Assembly: GCA_013400155.1 (NCBI GenBank)
Contig: VXBM01000026.1
Coordinates: 648,349-712,348, forward strand
Reading direction: 5' to 3'
DNA from: Helopsaltes ochotensis
Taxonomy: Eukaryota > Chordata > Aves > Passeriformes > Locustellidae
DNA: 64,000 nucleotides
A program made the translations under genes and the position numbers. Positions 13,401 through 26,500 of this stretch are shown here, piece after piece. The notes under the pieces are model-generated. The model had not been told where the DNA came from and did not search any database. It worked only from the letters and a program-made list of their open reading frames with translations. Each line of letters opens with the position of its first letter. The stretch's first letter is position 1.

Positions 13401-16400
13401 GTGTTTTGTACACAATTATTTGCAATACAGATTTCTGAAGCCTGCCTTAGCTTTCTCCATTTTTCTAAGTGCTTTAGTCGCAAGAAGTGAACATTTTGCA
13501 TCCTTGACTTTATTTGCTGTTGTATGTTCTTACTGTGTTGTAGAGGCTCAATGTTTATAGGAAGTCATTCTCTTTTCAATTTTCCTCTATTTTCTCACAG
13601 TTTAAGTTCCTTTCTCCCTTCCCTTCTCCATCCCTTTCCCCTTCTCTACTGCCCCCCCCACTCCCCTACTTTCCCTCTGTTTAAGACAGAAATAAAATCT
13701 ATTACATACTTGAGAAGGGTTTTTTCTAAGCTTTCTCATACCAGGTGTTGTATGAGCTACTGCTTTGATTTAACTGGATGCTGGAGGATCTGCAGGAACA
13801 GACTAATATGTCTTTACAGGGATGGGTTTTGGTGTGTTGTTTTGTCATGTTTATATATTGTGATTCTACTCCCAAATGGGGATTGTGCTGCCATACAGGG
13901 TATGCAACTGCAGAATGACTGTTCACACCGAGGAAAAAAGTGTTAACAAATTGAATAGTAATGAATTAACCTGCAGAAAAAGCATTTTGCCCTAGTACAC
14001 AGAAACCCTGCATAACTAGAGCATATAATTTTAAATGAAGCAGGCTCTAGGAATGCCTCAATGGATGTGATGTCGACAGTAGCTCATAATTCATGGATAT
14101 GAATTATGGCTGAATATCAGGAAAAAACTTCCTGACATTGAGATCTATTAGGTTGTGGAATAATCTCCCATGGGAAATGGTGGAAGTCCCATTGCTTACA
14201 ATCAGACTGAACACTGGGAAAGGGACAAATCCTGGCCTAGCCCTAATCTTTCAGGGAAAATTAATTAATTGCTTTAACATATGCCTTCCCATCAGTCTAG
14301 ACAAGTGGTCTCTTCTAGTATTTGCCAGGCAGGAGCAACAAAGGCAGCTGTAGTATGAGCTGCCCTTCCTTGCCCTGCAGCTCTGCTGCCTCTGCTTGTG
14401 AATTGATGACCCCCGGGCTGAAAAAAAGGGGTGCCTTTGAGCCCCTCCAGAGCTGTTCTGGAGAATTATTCTGATGGCTTCTTGGAGGCTGAGTGTGAAA
14501 TAAACTGGGCTGTGTTTTTGGCATGGAATGGTGCCTGGTTTCCTCCTGCAGTGCCCTGGACTAACCTGCATGTGGGGGCTTAGGTGGGTGAGCAAACCCA
14601 GCACCTACCCCAGCGGTTTGGCATGAGAGATCCCACTCAGGATCCTTAAGACCATGAAAGGGAACAGGAATCTTTTCCACAGTGCAGACATCTGTTTTCC
14701 ATGAAGTGGGTAAGCCTACCCAAGCATTCCGTGGGCTCAGCAAACACTCAGAGCGGCCAGTGGCTGATGCAAGCCTGTCGTTTGCAGCAAGAAATTATCT
14801 GTGACTGAATCATTTTAAACATTCCCATTTTATTACAAGTAGATAATGTATTTAATGCACACGATTTAGCTTTAATTTGGAGGGGGGAAGTCTTCAACTC
14901 TTGAGACGGCTGTGGCTAAAACTGTTAAATCAAGCTTGTTTCCTTGTGAGCAGAAACTGCAAGTAAATGCAAGTGATGGTTCTGCAGTGATGACGTTCAT
15001 GTATATAGTAGACCAATGCTTTGAGTCCTGATTATTTTAAATATACATATGTGTGTGTGTATATATAGATATGGATTAAAAAAAGGTTTGACTCCAAAAC
15101 TTACTAGAAGATGGTAAATGTTCCTCCTAGGCTAAGCAGCAAAGGAAAAATTGAGAGAGAGATGTGCTTGCATCACTTTGAGGTGGGGAGGCTTGGCAAA
15201 TTATGTTGTTAGAAATCATTAAAATATATTTAAATAGAATTACCATGATGAGTGATGTAAGAGCCATGTTTCTTCTCTTCTCCTCCCTCCCCCCCAGTTT
15301 TACATGCAGAATAACAAAGTATGTGGCTCCAGTCTGCACTCAACAGCAGCTGCTTGCTTGCTGGTCAAGAATTGCAGCTGCTGTGTGTGCATGGTCTTAA
15401 CCAACACAACATACACACCATATGTAAAAGATACTTTTCTGATTGAAGTGACATGAAAGGAATGTCAAAGAGCTGCAGGATCAGAAAGAAAGAACCAGAT
15501 TTGAAAGAGCCAGGGTTTTTTTCTTGATTATAGACTCACAAAAAATAAGTCCAATTAAAAAGAAGCCTTCTTCCCTCATGCATATGAAAGGCATTGTGCA
15601 GGCATAACTAAGGCAGAATTTGACTCCCAAATTAACTCATTTGCTGGATGTGAAACTGAAAGAAAATCCTTATGTCCAGTTTATAAGTGTATATAATGAA
15701 AAACTGCAACGGCAGAAAAATGTATTCATATTATATCTCTAATTCAGCAAAGTATTAATCACACTGATGTTCAGCAGCCTGTTTAAATACATGCTTAAGT
15801 ACTTTACTAAGTAGTGCCTGCAAACAACTCTATATGATGGTGCGTTAACATACGACAGAGTTTATCTATATACTCTCTCCAGAGGACTGCAATTATTTTA
15901 AGTACCGTGGCAGCCAGTAGCACAGAGCTGTGGTGTCCAAATCCCAGCCTTCTGGCTAGTCCCCGTGCAGCCCTTGTCTCCCAGCTGCATTACCACTAAT
16001 GTCTGCGCAAGCTCGTTTAAACTTTGTTTTATTCAGCAGAATCACGACTGCTGGAATCAGCTGGGCATTTACTGGCTCCCATTAACTTCAGCTCCAGGAA
16101 AGAGAGACATGTTCAGGGCAGAGATGTCCCATGTAAAGGTTTATCCAATACTCAAGCCTCCATCTTAAGTTCTGTTAATGCGCAGGATGTTTCAGGGGCT
16201 TTCTGCACCGGGACATATTTCACCCAGCAAGATTGGAGCCACTGTCCTTCTGTCAGCTCCCATGCTGTCTCTAGCACTGCTCCAAGAAATGATCACTTCA
16301 GCACTCAGAAATTTGATTTTTCTTAACTGCAAAGATTTACAACATCAATAAAGCTCTGACATAGCATCCGTTTTCCCGAAGCCATGATTTGGCTTCACTC

Positions 16401-19400
16401 CAGCAGCTTTATTTTAGCAGCCTGGCTTTTCCTCAGAGAGGCAAGGTGGCCATGGAAAGGAGTTCCCCCCGAGGTGCCCACCTGAAGTAGCTGCAGTTAC
16501 TTCAGGGCTTTCATTTGAAGCTTTCAGTATTGGAAAATAATTCATTGTCATCAGAGAAAATAATGGAGGGAAAAGTGTTCTGGCTTTACATGGCACAAAG
16601 TAGTGTTGTTCAATGGAAATGAAGTTACATCTTGATACCATAATTTTTACCTCTTCTTCTGAAATCCCCAATTACCTTTTAGCAGTATGCAAAAAATGTT
16701 CTTGAAGGCTCTTTGTTTCCCCTGAGGCTCAAAGGTTTTGCAGGATGCTGCAGGGTTAGGCCTCAGTGGCTGCTGGAGTGGCCCAGGGGTGGAAAGCCAG
16801 GGATGGGAATCCTCTTCCTCCTCACAAAAGCAAGGCTGTAGAAGTAGCACTCAAGTGGGAAATGAATGATTACACACCGGTTTTGGGTGTCGGGAGCCCT
16901 ACAGTGGGTGCAGCTGGGGTTGAGGAGTAACTGGTTTTGGTTGGTTGGGTTGGACAATGAGGGCAGACACCAGAGCTGCTCACAAGTCCACAGCTGGAAT
17001 CCTTCTTGGGTGGCCTCCAGAAGCTGGTGCAAAAATGTCAGGAAAGTGTAGCAGGAAAAAGAAACCACACACAAGCAAAGGAGAGGCTATTGGAGGTAAG
17101 CAAAGAGAATGGTGTGGACCAAATTCATATCACTCTGTGAAAGCTATTAAGAATGATATATATTGTGAAATGTATGAAGAATTTAATGTCTGTTCTACTT
17201 ATAAATGACTTGTGGCTATCCCGTAGAACAACCCACAGATACTAAAAACTGGGAAGAAGTATTCAATTTGCCCATTTTTGATCATTTATGTCTTTTTAAT
17301 GCATTTTTCCTGGCACTGGTGGATACATTACCTACTGAACTTGGGCCCTTGACCACCTGGGACCTTTAAACAAAGGAGAACTCGAGAGCACACCAGTTGG
17401 GGCTGGGTCAGTAACGTGACGTTTGTTCAGCTATCATTACGCCACACCATAACAATTTCGGTACTCACAGTTCCACCCTGGGACTGTCCCCTCAGAGCAC
17501 AACAATAATGCTGCCCTTTGTCATGAGCCCAAATAAAGCGTAACAGAGTAGCCAGTTCTGATTACTTCGGGGAACTTGCAGCAGGGTTACATTAGCTGTG
17601 TTGCCAACAACTTTTATCTCTGATCTTGCACATTTAGTATATTAAGATGAAGCTGTGTGAATCAACTGATTGTTTTCAAATGGAAGGTTTTGATTTTACG
17701 GTTGAAAATTAAAAGTCGATTGAAAGCAAATTGAGGAAAGTAAATTGAAGGGGCATCAAGCATATGTAGTGTCTTGGATATAGTGGTCTGGCTTGTAATT
17801 TTTGAAAATGTTTTGGGTTATCAGCACTTGTACTGTAGAGTAGAGAGCTAAAAACTAAGCCTTCAAGATAATATGATTTGAAGACAAAAATTTCGTAAAT
17901 TTGCTTAGGTGGTTTTTTGGTTTTTTGTTTTTTGTTTTTTTCCAAAACTATGTTTATGCACCCTAGTGGTGCAATAGGAGTGAACTTATTTGTGAAGATC
18001 CAGTGAAATGGATCTTGGCAAGTGTCCCAAACAGTTTTCTGCAGTCATTCAGATGTCCCACATATTGCAGAACACCAAAAAGTACTTAGGTCAGAAAACA
18101 AATTAAATCAGAGGACTTACAATTTGAAAGCTTACATACAGATGATCATATGGAGCTGTCTTCGCAGACTTAATGGCCAAGGTTTGACTTTAAGGACTCT
18201 ACAGAATTTTAATGAAGTTGTTTCTGCAATAAATATTTCATACTGCTTCTCGGAATACATACAGTCAGTACAAAATTTCAGACTTTTAGTACTGTATAAA
18301 TAGGGTACACTGGCATAAAGAGTAGGTTGCTTTCATCAGCTCGTTTTGCAGGTAGTTGCTATTCTTGTTTGTCACCAGTTTATTGAGTATGGATCTCTTG
18401 TAATCCTGTTGTGGCCAAAGGATTGCAAGAGATCCAGCTGATCTGCTTTTTCCCCAAGGTAGCACCCAGTAGCTGAGCCACAATGCCTGCTAGTGCTCCT
18501 AAGTGGTTACAAATGTAAGGTAAAATGTGCTCATTTAAACAATGTAATCAGTGCTTAAGATACTTTAAGCTAGGGGCTTCTTCTAATTGTAAAAGACTGG
18601 GAGCAATTACTACAGCCCAGCTGATAAGTGGTGGCTTCCTCAAGCACAGTGCTGCACCAAAGCAATAATGTTGATCATCTGTTCGTGCTCTGTAGTACGA
18701 GCCAAAACTGTTTGTATCAGTGGTAACCTAATTTGTGTAAAAACACATTTATTTTAGCCAGATGTGGATCAGTAGTCTCCATATTAATATATATGATCAA
18801 ATGCACTGCACTTAGGATTATAGTCTGTCTATTAATTTATATAAAGACTGCACACTCCTTAGGCAGGATCAGTCTGCATTAATGTCCAGAAGTGATGCAC
18901 TGCACATTTTATCAGTGTTTTTGCAATGAATGAAAACAAACAACAGCTCAAATGCACTTTCTTATTTTGTTTCCTTTGTATTTCTTTTTCTGCCACATTT
19001 TGTACATCTGCTTCTCTTTGTGAAAGTCCAAATTCATCGAGAATGAAAGTTAAATTGAGTTTTCACCTGCAGGGTATGTGTCAGGACACACTGTTGGGCA
19101 GGCACTTATCTGTCTGCCTGCACTCCTCTCCCAGTTCCCAACTAAAGTGCAATCCTCTGAAATCCAAGTGCTGCACTGCCACTGGGGTATACTCCTGCAT
19201 GTGGCTCTTTTAAGGTGGTTTTTGTGACACTTGCAAGGAAATCAGTCTGTGCAGTATTGTCTGTCACAGACTGCAAAATTCAAGTTGTTCCATTGCTGGG
19301 TTAAGGAGAATGGAGGGTGTGGTTACCCCTGCCTGTACTGCTGCCCTGTGTTAGGAGCATCCCCAGCAGTGCTCTCGGGTAATCTTCCTCTGCTGAGCAG

Positions 19401-20463
19401 GAGGACTTTCCCCATTCATACCATACAAGGAAAAGAAAAGACTGACTTCAGAATCATCCTGGCTTTTTGTTCTCCTTCTCTTGGCCATGGAGAAGGAGCC
19501 TGTAGGAGCTTAAAAGCCGGGCCAGGTCATGAGAGGGAGCTGTGCAGGGGGTCTCGGATATTTGTATTTCTGTGGGAAGCTGAAAGAAGCTGGATGTTGG
19601 AAAGGAGTGCTTGTTTGTATTTTATACACAGGTTTGATAGAAGTATTGTTATTGGGATGGATGGTGCCTTCAGAGGGACAATTCTTCTTGTAAGCTGTTG
19701 GGGAAGAGTGGGAGAAGGCATGATTGAGCAGCAGTGGAAATGCAGGTAAATACAAGTCCGCTTGCTCCTTCCTGGATGGACTAGACATGCTTCAGCTTCA
19801 TCATTCCTTCCCCAAAAGATCCTTCTTCAGGAAGATGAGAAGAGAGCTGTAATCTGGCCACCATTATGCAGTTCAGCTGGGGACTAACTGAGTAAAACAC
19901 TGTTTTTCCATTGGAAAGGACTGACACTTTTTGAAAAGATTTTTTTTTTCCTTTAATTCTGTGGTTGTCTTTTTGTGTTACAGTTTCCTCACATCCTCTT
20001 TCCTTTTCCTTGCCTCTCTAATGGGGAAGCACGCTCTTTGCTAAAAGCGGGCATGTTGTTTTTACCCAGCTTCCAGATCATTTTTAAGAGAGAGAGGGAG
20101 AGAGATTTGGCGGCGTGTTGGTGGGGACGGGAACCGTGCCTGCTATATTTCACTGGGACTGGCGCGTGGAGTAGGAAAGCAGATGTGTGTGGACTGCCAG
20201 AGAAATCGCTGACTGCTCCTTGCGCAGTCTGGGTTCGAGGAGCTGAGACAAGACGAGGCAAAGCAGGTATGACTGATACCCGTGCCAAAGCCTGAGCACC
20301 TGCCATGCCCATTGCAGGCAGCGGGAGCCGGCGGGGGCTCAGCATCCGCCAGGATTGATGCACCGAGCATTCCCGGGGGTTTGTGTACTCCGTTTGATTT
20401 CTTCCCTTTCACGCCGAACACGAGGAACAAGCAGAAGTTAACTGCTTGGGAGGAAGCTGGCTA

Positions 20464-20512
<49 letters not shown>

Positions 20513-23500
20513 CCTCTTTTGTTTTTTGGTTGGCTGCAAAACCTGAAGCCATAAGATGATTGAAACGCCTCTCCCCGGGGAGGGGGGAGCAGAGCACAGC
20601 GCACCCCATCTAGTGGCTTAGCCTCACACTGCCGGCGGGAGGGAAATGCGGCAGCAGCAGGAGGAGGAGGAGGACGAGGAGGAAGGCTCCTGCAACTCCG
20701 GCTGTGGGCTTCATAGACTTCGGACTCCGCGACACCTCCGTGGGTGATCCGGAGGTGCTGAAGCAGCAGGGAGGTGTTAGCTGTCTGTCAGACCTGGGGT
20801 GAATCACACACGAGGGACTCGCACCCAGCTCACAAAGAGTGTTAGACAGACGGCGATACTAAGCCCTCTGGAGTTAAGAAATGTGAGAATTAAGCTGTGT
20901 CTGCAACCTTAATTTGGCCTCTGTTTGCATAAGCACTAAGATAAAATCTCCAATGATATCACACACTATTCTTTGTCACACGTCGGTGCACAGAAGGGAC
21001 TGCACTGAATTTCTGCTCACAGCATTTCTCCTCTGGTGTTCAGCAAGTAGATCCCGTCTATCACATACTGCTGAAATATTCTTCAGAAGACAGAATTTTT
21101 TCACAAGCTTTTCTTCACAGACTTCACAACAATGGAGGCCAACTGCTTCACGGACATTCGCTGTGGTATTTTTGTACCATCCTCTTTGTGAGGAGCATGG
21201 TCTATCATTGTTCCCATTTTGCAGATGAGGATCAGAGGTGCAATGGGAATAAAGTAAAAGGTATTCTTTATTTTGGGGTCCCTATCACAAGATGTCTCAG
21301 ACCATGCTTTCCAGATGGCCTCTCCCACCTACTTCTGTTACAGTAGTGAGCACAGAGTGCTCCTGCATATCAGACACAGGGATCAAATCAGGCTCTGAAA
21401 ATAAGACACAGATAATTAATGTTCTCAGACCAGGAGAAATGGGTAGCTGTAAAAAAAAAAAAAGCAGTTTAAACTAAAATTAAAATATACATTCTATTTT
21501 TCAGGATCATTTTTTTGGCCAGATTCGTGCTTTGAAAGGGATCACTGGAGGCTTCTGAGGAGAGACTGTGTTAGTATGAGAAGTGGCCTGGATTGCCTGG
21601 GCTGTAAGAGGGACGGGGCCACAGCAACCCTGGGTTAAACCCATTTCAATGGCTTGGTGTTATGTGCTGAGGTTGTAGTTTCACAACCATTACAAGCTGA
21701 TCCAAATTGGTGCTGCTGCTAATACATCAGTCCTTCCCTTCTTCTCGTGGCCTCGCACTCCTGCTCACTCCAATTTATATGGCCTGGCAGGGAAGCCTAG
21801 TGGGGGGATCAGGGTTAAAATCAATGCACCTTAAAAAAATAATGTGGTTTCTCGATTGTTAATTTCTTCTTCATGCATGCATTGGCCGTCACAAAGAATG
21901 ATGGATCCTGAGACAAGAAGGAGCTGAAGTGTTTTTTTGCAGTGGCAGTTTCCACAGATCTCTGGTGTGCATGGGACTGGACCTTCAGGAAGGAGGTTCT
22001 CCTGGGAACCAGGGGGTGTAAACATGACTGGGTTCCATCCAGATGTGCTGACAGCAGAGGAGTGTGAAGAATGCAGGACTTAGAGTTCTGGATCAGTATG
22101 TGCTCCTGTGTTTGCAGATTTTGCTGTCTCTTCCTTCAGTCCCAGTACTTTTGCTGTGTCTCCTTTGACCTGTCCTGATCCATCCCTGCCCTTTTCAGTT
22201 TCATTCCATTCTTCAATTCAGTCTCCCCCAGAATCTGGTCCAAGCTATGTTTACTAGCACAGCGAGTCCCAGTTTCGTTCATGCAGACTCTGTGTTTCAG
22301 TCCTCGCTTTCCTTCACCTAACTAACTGAAAATGATACTTTCCTGAATTCTCTTTGCGAAATAAATGTCTTTAACAAAATACGCAAGCTGTTTGAGGATA
22401 CTTATATTAAATATATTATTATATTATAAAATACACAGTTAGGTATATTTTAAGTCTTTGGGATTGATCACAACAGCTTTACTGCTGTTTTAGTCTGCTG
22501 TCTGTGTTGAATCTGGCAGTGCCAGCATGACCAGTGATTTGAATTAACATGGCCTTTCATCCTGTTTGTCAGCTCCCCATGACCATGCACCAGTGTATGA
22601 TTTGTGAATTACTTGTGATTCTGTGTGAATGTGGTTCAGCCCATGAATTTTGACACCTCTTGATTTAAATAGCAGCTACTTGTGCTGTGATACTCAGCTT
22701 GGTATTCAGTTTTGAGAAACATGGTTTTTTGTTTGTTTCCTGACTGGGTGCTTTCTAAATCCACAGAAGGTTTTTGAGAATGCAGGGGTATGAGTACTTA
22801 TATGGAGTGAATTTTTTGAATTGTTATGAGTAGGCATCATAATACATTTTTCACAGCTGTTTTCTTATGAAAATATTAAACAATACTGTTTTCATACAAA
22901 ACAGAAGAAAATTAACATAAATTTAGTCCACATCTATCAGTGGATTTTTTTTTCAGCTATACATTCTGATTTTGTCTTTTGTGTATAGGTTTACAAAGTA
23001 AATCTCTGCAAATTTTATGTATGTATGTGCTATTGCTGCCTAGGTAATTTCCTGCCCTGAATATGAAAAGTTTCTGTGGGTCTGTCTCTCCCTTCTTCAG
23101 GAGCTCAGCTGTGGAGAGAGGTCTGGGAGAGAAACATTTCTGCCTTGTTTCTGTTGGAGAAAGCAGTCTTTGGTGTTACCTAATTTATGTGATTCAATTC
23201 CTGCACTTTCTTCTGTATTTGTATTTGTCTAGCTGCTATGTGGACAGTCCTGCTTCTGCATGCTGTGATTGGGCATGCTGGAAGTTAGGCATGTTGGAGT
23301 TTCAGGCTTTCCTTCAGATACCCATATGAAGTATATATCTTCTGGGAAAGGAAGATTTTTTCCAGGTGGTGGGCATTGGACAGATCCTTTCACCGCCTTC
23401 TGCTTTAGGTCTCGTGCTTTAGGTATGGGCTGGACTTTCTTGTAAACAAAACCTTTCATGCAAATATTGAAGTATTTCAAATGAAAACTTTGAAAAATCT

Positions 23501-26500
23501 GTAGTAGTGAATTTTAGCAGTGAATTCCATTTTATCTATTATGAATGAACTTAGGATGAAATATGGGTATATTCTTCCTCCATGTAGGGTTTTCCAAATG
23601 GAAAACTTTCCATTCTTTCCCTGGAATGACTTTGAGAGTTAGTGGGAAGAAACAAAACCCTAAATAACTCTAGAATAGTATGTCAGTCAAGAGCTGAGAG
23701 CACAGTAGGAAGCAGTGAGACTGAGAGAGAAGATTGTGGAAGACTTGGGTTTTGGGGTGGTAGGGGCCAAGTAAGGTATTGCTGCATGTGATGAATGCCT
23801 TTAAAGACATGGGTCCCCAAGGAGCATCAACAGATTCAGCCAGGGAAACACAAGGAGGGGCTGTGATTGTTCTGAGCTTGGAAGGTTGCATTCAGAGGAG
23901 ACCAGGAGAATCTCTGTGTCTCAAGGTCAGGTAGAAATTGGGCCATAAATGAATACAACTGGTCACAAGAAGTTGGGCCTTAACACACCATTCCTGGCTA
24001 CGGTTTTTCTGCTCTTTGGCGCTGTTGGAGAAGGGAATGCATGTCCTTGAACTGACATCCTGGAGAATCTGAAAGCCCCCGCTGGGACAGAATAGTATTT
24101 CTTTCCAGAGCTTTCTAGCAACTCGGCAGTGGTTTTCTCCCATCAGGGACTATTCATCATTTCGTCCATGAGAAGCTTTTGTTGTGCAAAATGTCACATC
24201 ATGAGACTGTTATGATGTGACAAGATGTCATTTCCCAGGAATACATGTTGGGCTCCACTTCAGCGATTGTAAACCCAGGCCTGAGTAGGTACACAAGATA
24301 TTCTACTGGGGAGCAACCATCACTGAGGTAACATTGCATAACTCAGGGTGGTGGACAAGTGTCTCTTGATAAATGGTCTGTGGAAATCCATGGGGCATCT
24401 AGATGGCAAGGGGCAACCTTCAGCAGGTAGGTGGGTAAGCAGGAAGTAATAAAATAAGAAAAATTGTCACTTGGAACCTTTCCACAGGACTATGCATTAC
24501 ATCCTCTGCTCCAAGTTGTGCCAGGATTTTTGGTGTATTCACTTACAGGAGCTTCTCAAACCTGCACCAGCAGCTCAGATGCACCGGGTCATTCCTATGG
24601 GGAAGGCAGCAGGGGAGCACAGCAGTGTGTGTACAGGTTTTCTATGCGCTTCATGGGGAAGATTGTGGCAGGTTTTTGATACAGGAACATCAGTTTTTAA
24701 GGTGGGAGTGCAGTATTTTTCCTCCTTATTTAATGACTGTTGATGCAAGTAGGAAGCTTTATTCAAATGAAATCCAAATTGGTGCTTGCAGCTTTTAAAA
24801 AGTATGAATAAAATTTGTTCATGCAAACAGCCAAATGTATATGTTTCTGAAAATCCAATAGAACATTCTGCCATGGGGTGAATTTTACCCACAGAAACAG
24901 ACAGGTCTGTACTCAGAACTTGCATCCAAGTAACTTTAAAGCAATTTATCTCAGGAGGGAGCTGAGCATGCCAGCTATTCCTGATGATATGTTTTCTAGA
25001 TCTGGTCAGCATGAATTTAAATGTCTTATTTTAGATGCTCATATATGAAAATTTTAGCTCACTAAAACAACTAAACCAAGAAACTCCCTGACCTCTGGAA
25101 AACCTGGCTGGTATTATTCCAGAGAATGTATAAAAGAAGAACTCTTGACATTTGAATGAAAAAAAATTTTTTTATTAAGAAATATCTTCACAATGAGAAG
25201 TACTGTAATTAATATGAAGTGTCATTCACTTGTGAATGGATTTTGATCTGCTCAGAAAACTCTTTCTTGGTGCTTAAGTTATCCCATAGCCTCAGTAGAA
25301 GTATGGACTATATCCTAGATTAACTCAGCAGCTCTGTGCCCATCCTACTTGATGGGCTTGAATGAAGTTGCCACAAAGCTGGCACAGGAAGGAAGAGGCA
25401 TTGAAGTTTCTGGCTGAGCTGGTGATGTTGTCAGTGGTGCAGCTGGACCAGAGCTGTATCAGTTATAGTCCCTCAAAGGTGACTTTGAGGCACAGTGCTT
25501 CATCATAAGCCTTTCTGCTTATGGTAACTGCTGTTGGATGGTCCCAGGCTTCCCCCAGTGAGTTGAGCTCAGACTCAAGGCTGGCATTGGAATGTTACTA
25601 GAAAAAACATCTTGCATGTATTTCCTTGAATTTGAGGTGACAGAAAGCAGTTTGGCCAGGAATATTGACAGGGGTATTTTCCATCTATGCTGATCATTCT
25701 CTTAACTTCCTTTCATTATCTTTTGAGCAGAAAATACCAGTGGATGAATATCTGATGCCTTTAAAGCCAATGCAAAACTATCATAGTATTCGTTGAGGCT
25801 AGAATTTCATACTGTTTGTGGTCAGTCTTTCCCCACAGTTATTAAATAACAAACAATTGAAGAGAACAATTCACACAGAAATCATAGTGTTTATTTATGT
25901 AACCTTCTTGGTGAGAAATAACAAGTAACATTCTGTAAGAAATGCATAATCTTTCTGCAAATTATGTATGAAACACAGAAAGATGAACAGTATCTGATAC
26001 TTTGTTCTCAGGAAATAATTGGACCAGCTGTGGTCTGCCCAGCATTTTGCCGATAGGGTTGGGAATGAAATGAATATTGTGTCTCTGCACGAATACTATG
26101 TCTCTGCCATAAGAAAGTCACAGTCTCCTAAAGTGAGTATGTAGGTGCTTTCTGTACTGGAAAGAGACATCTCTCATTGCACTGCCCTCTTCAGAACTGT
26201 AGAAATAACCAGTTTTCAAGAAGCAGTAGTTGAATATTATGTAGTCAACAGGACAGGCTGTAATATTGTGGAAGGTCATTATTGAATCCATATGTCCTCT
26301 GATAATGACATCTTTGTTCTGGAAATGCGCTCTTCTCTTGCGTCATCTGCACAGGTCATTAGAGATGCTGAGCATGACTTCTTGGTGTGTACTGAGTCTT
26401 GAAGGGGCTATGCTCAAGCTGTGCAGTAGCTGAGGAAGAGATTCCTTGGCTTTCCTTCCTTGCCTGTATCTCAAGCAGCTGACTGCTTCAGGGCAGTGGG

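Noticed and set aside
13524..13946. 140-codon + frame
   Set aside because: Driven by the polypyrimidine tract (S, P, F, L-rich) with no conserved motif.
19231..19749. 172-codon open frame on + in the large intron
   Set aside because: No domain, mixed low-quality composition, overlaps open frames on the opposite strand, and no neighbouring exons.
24575..25012. 145-codon open frame on minus
   Set aside because: No recognisable motif; typical of a stop-poor stretch by chance.
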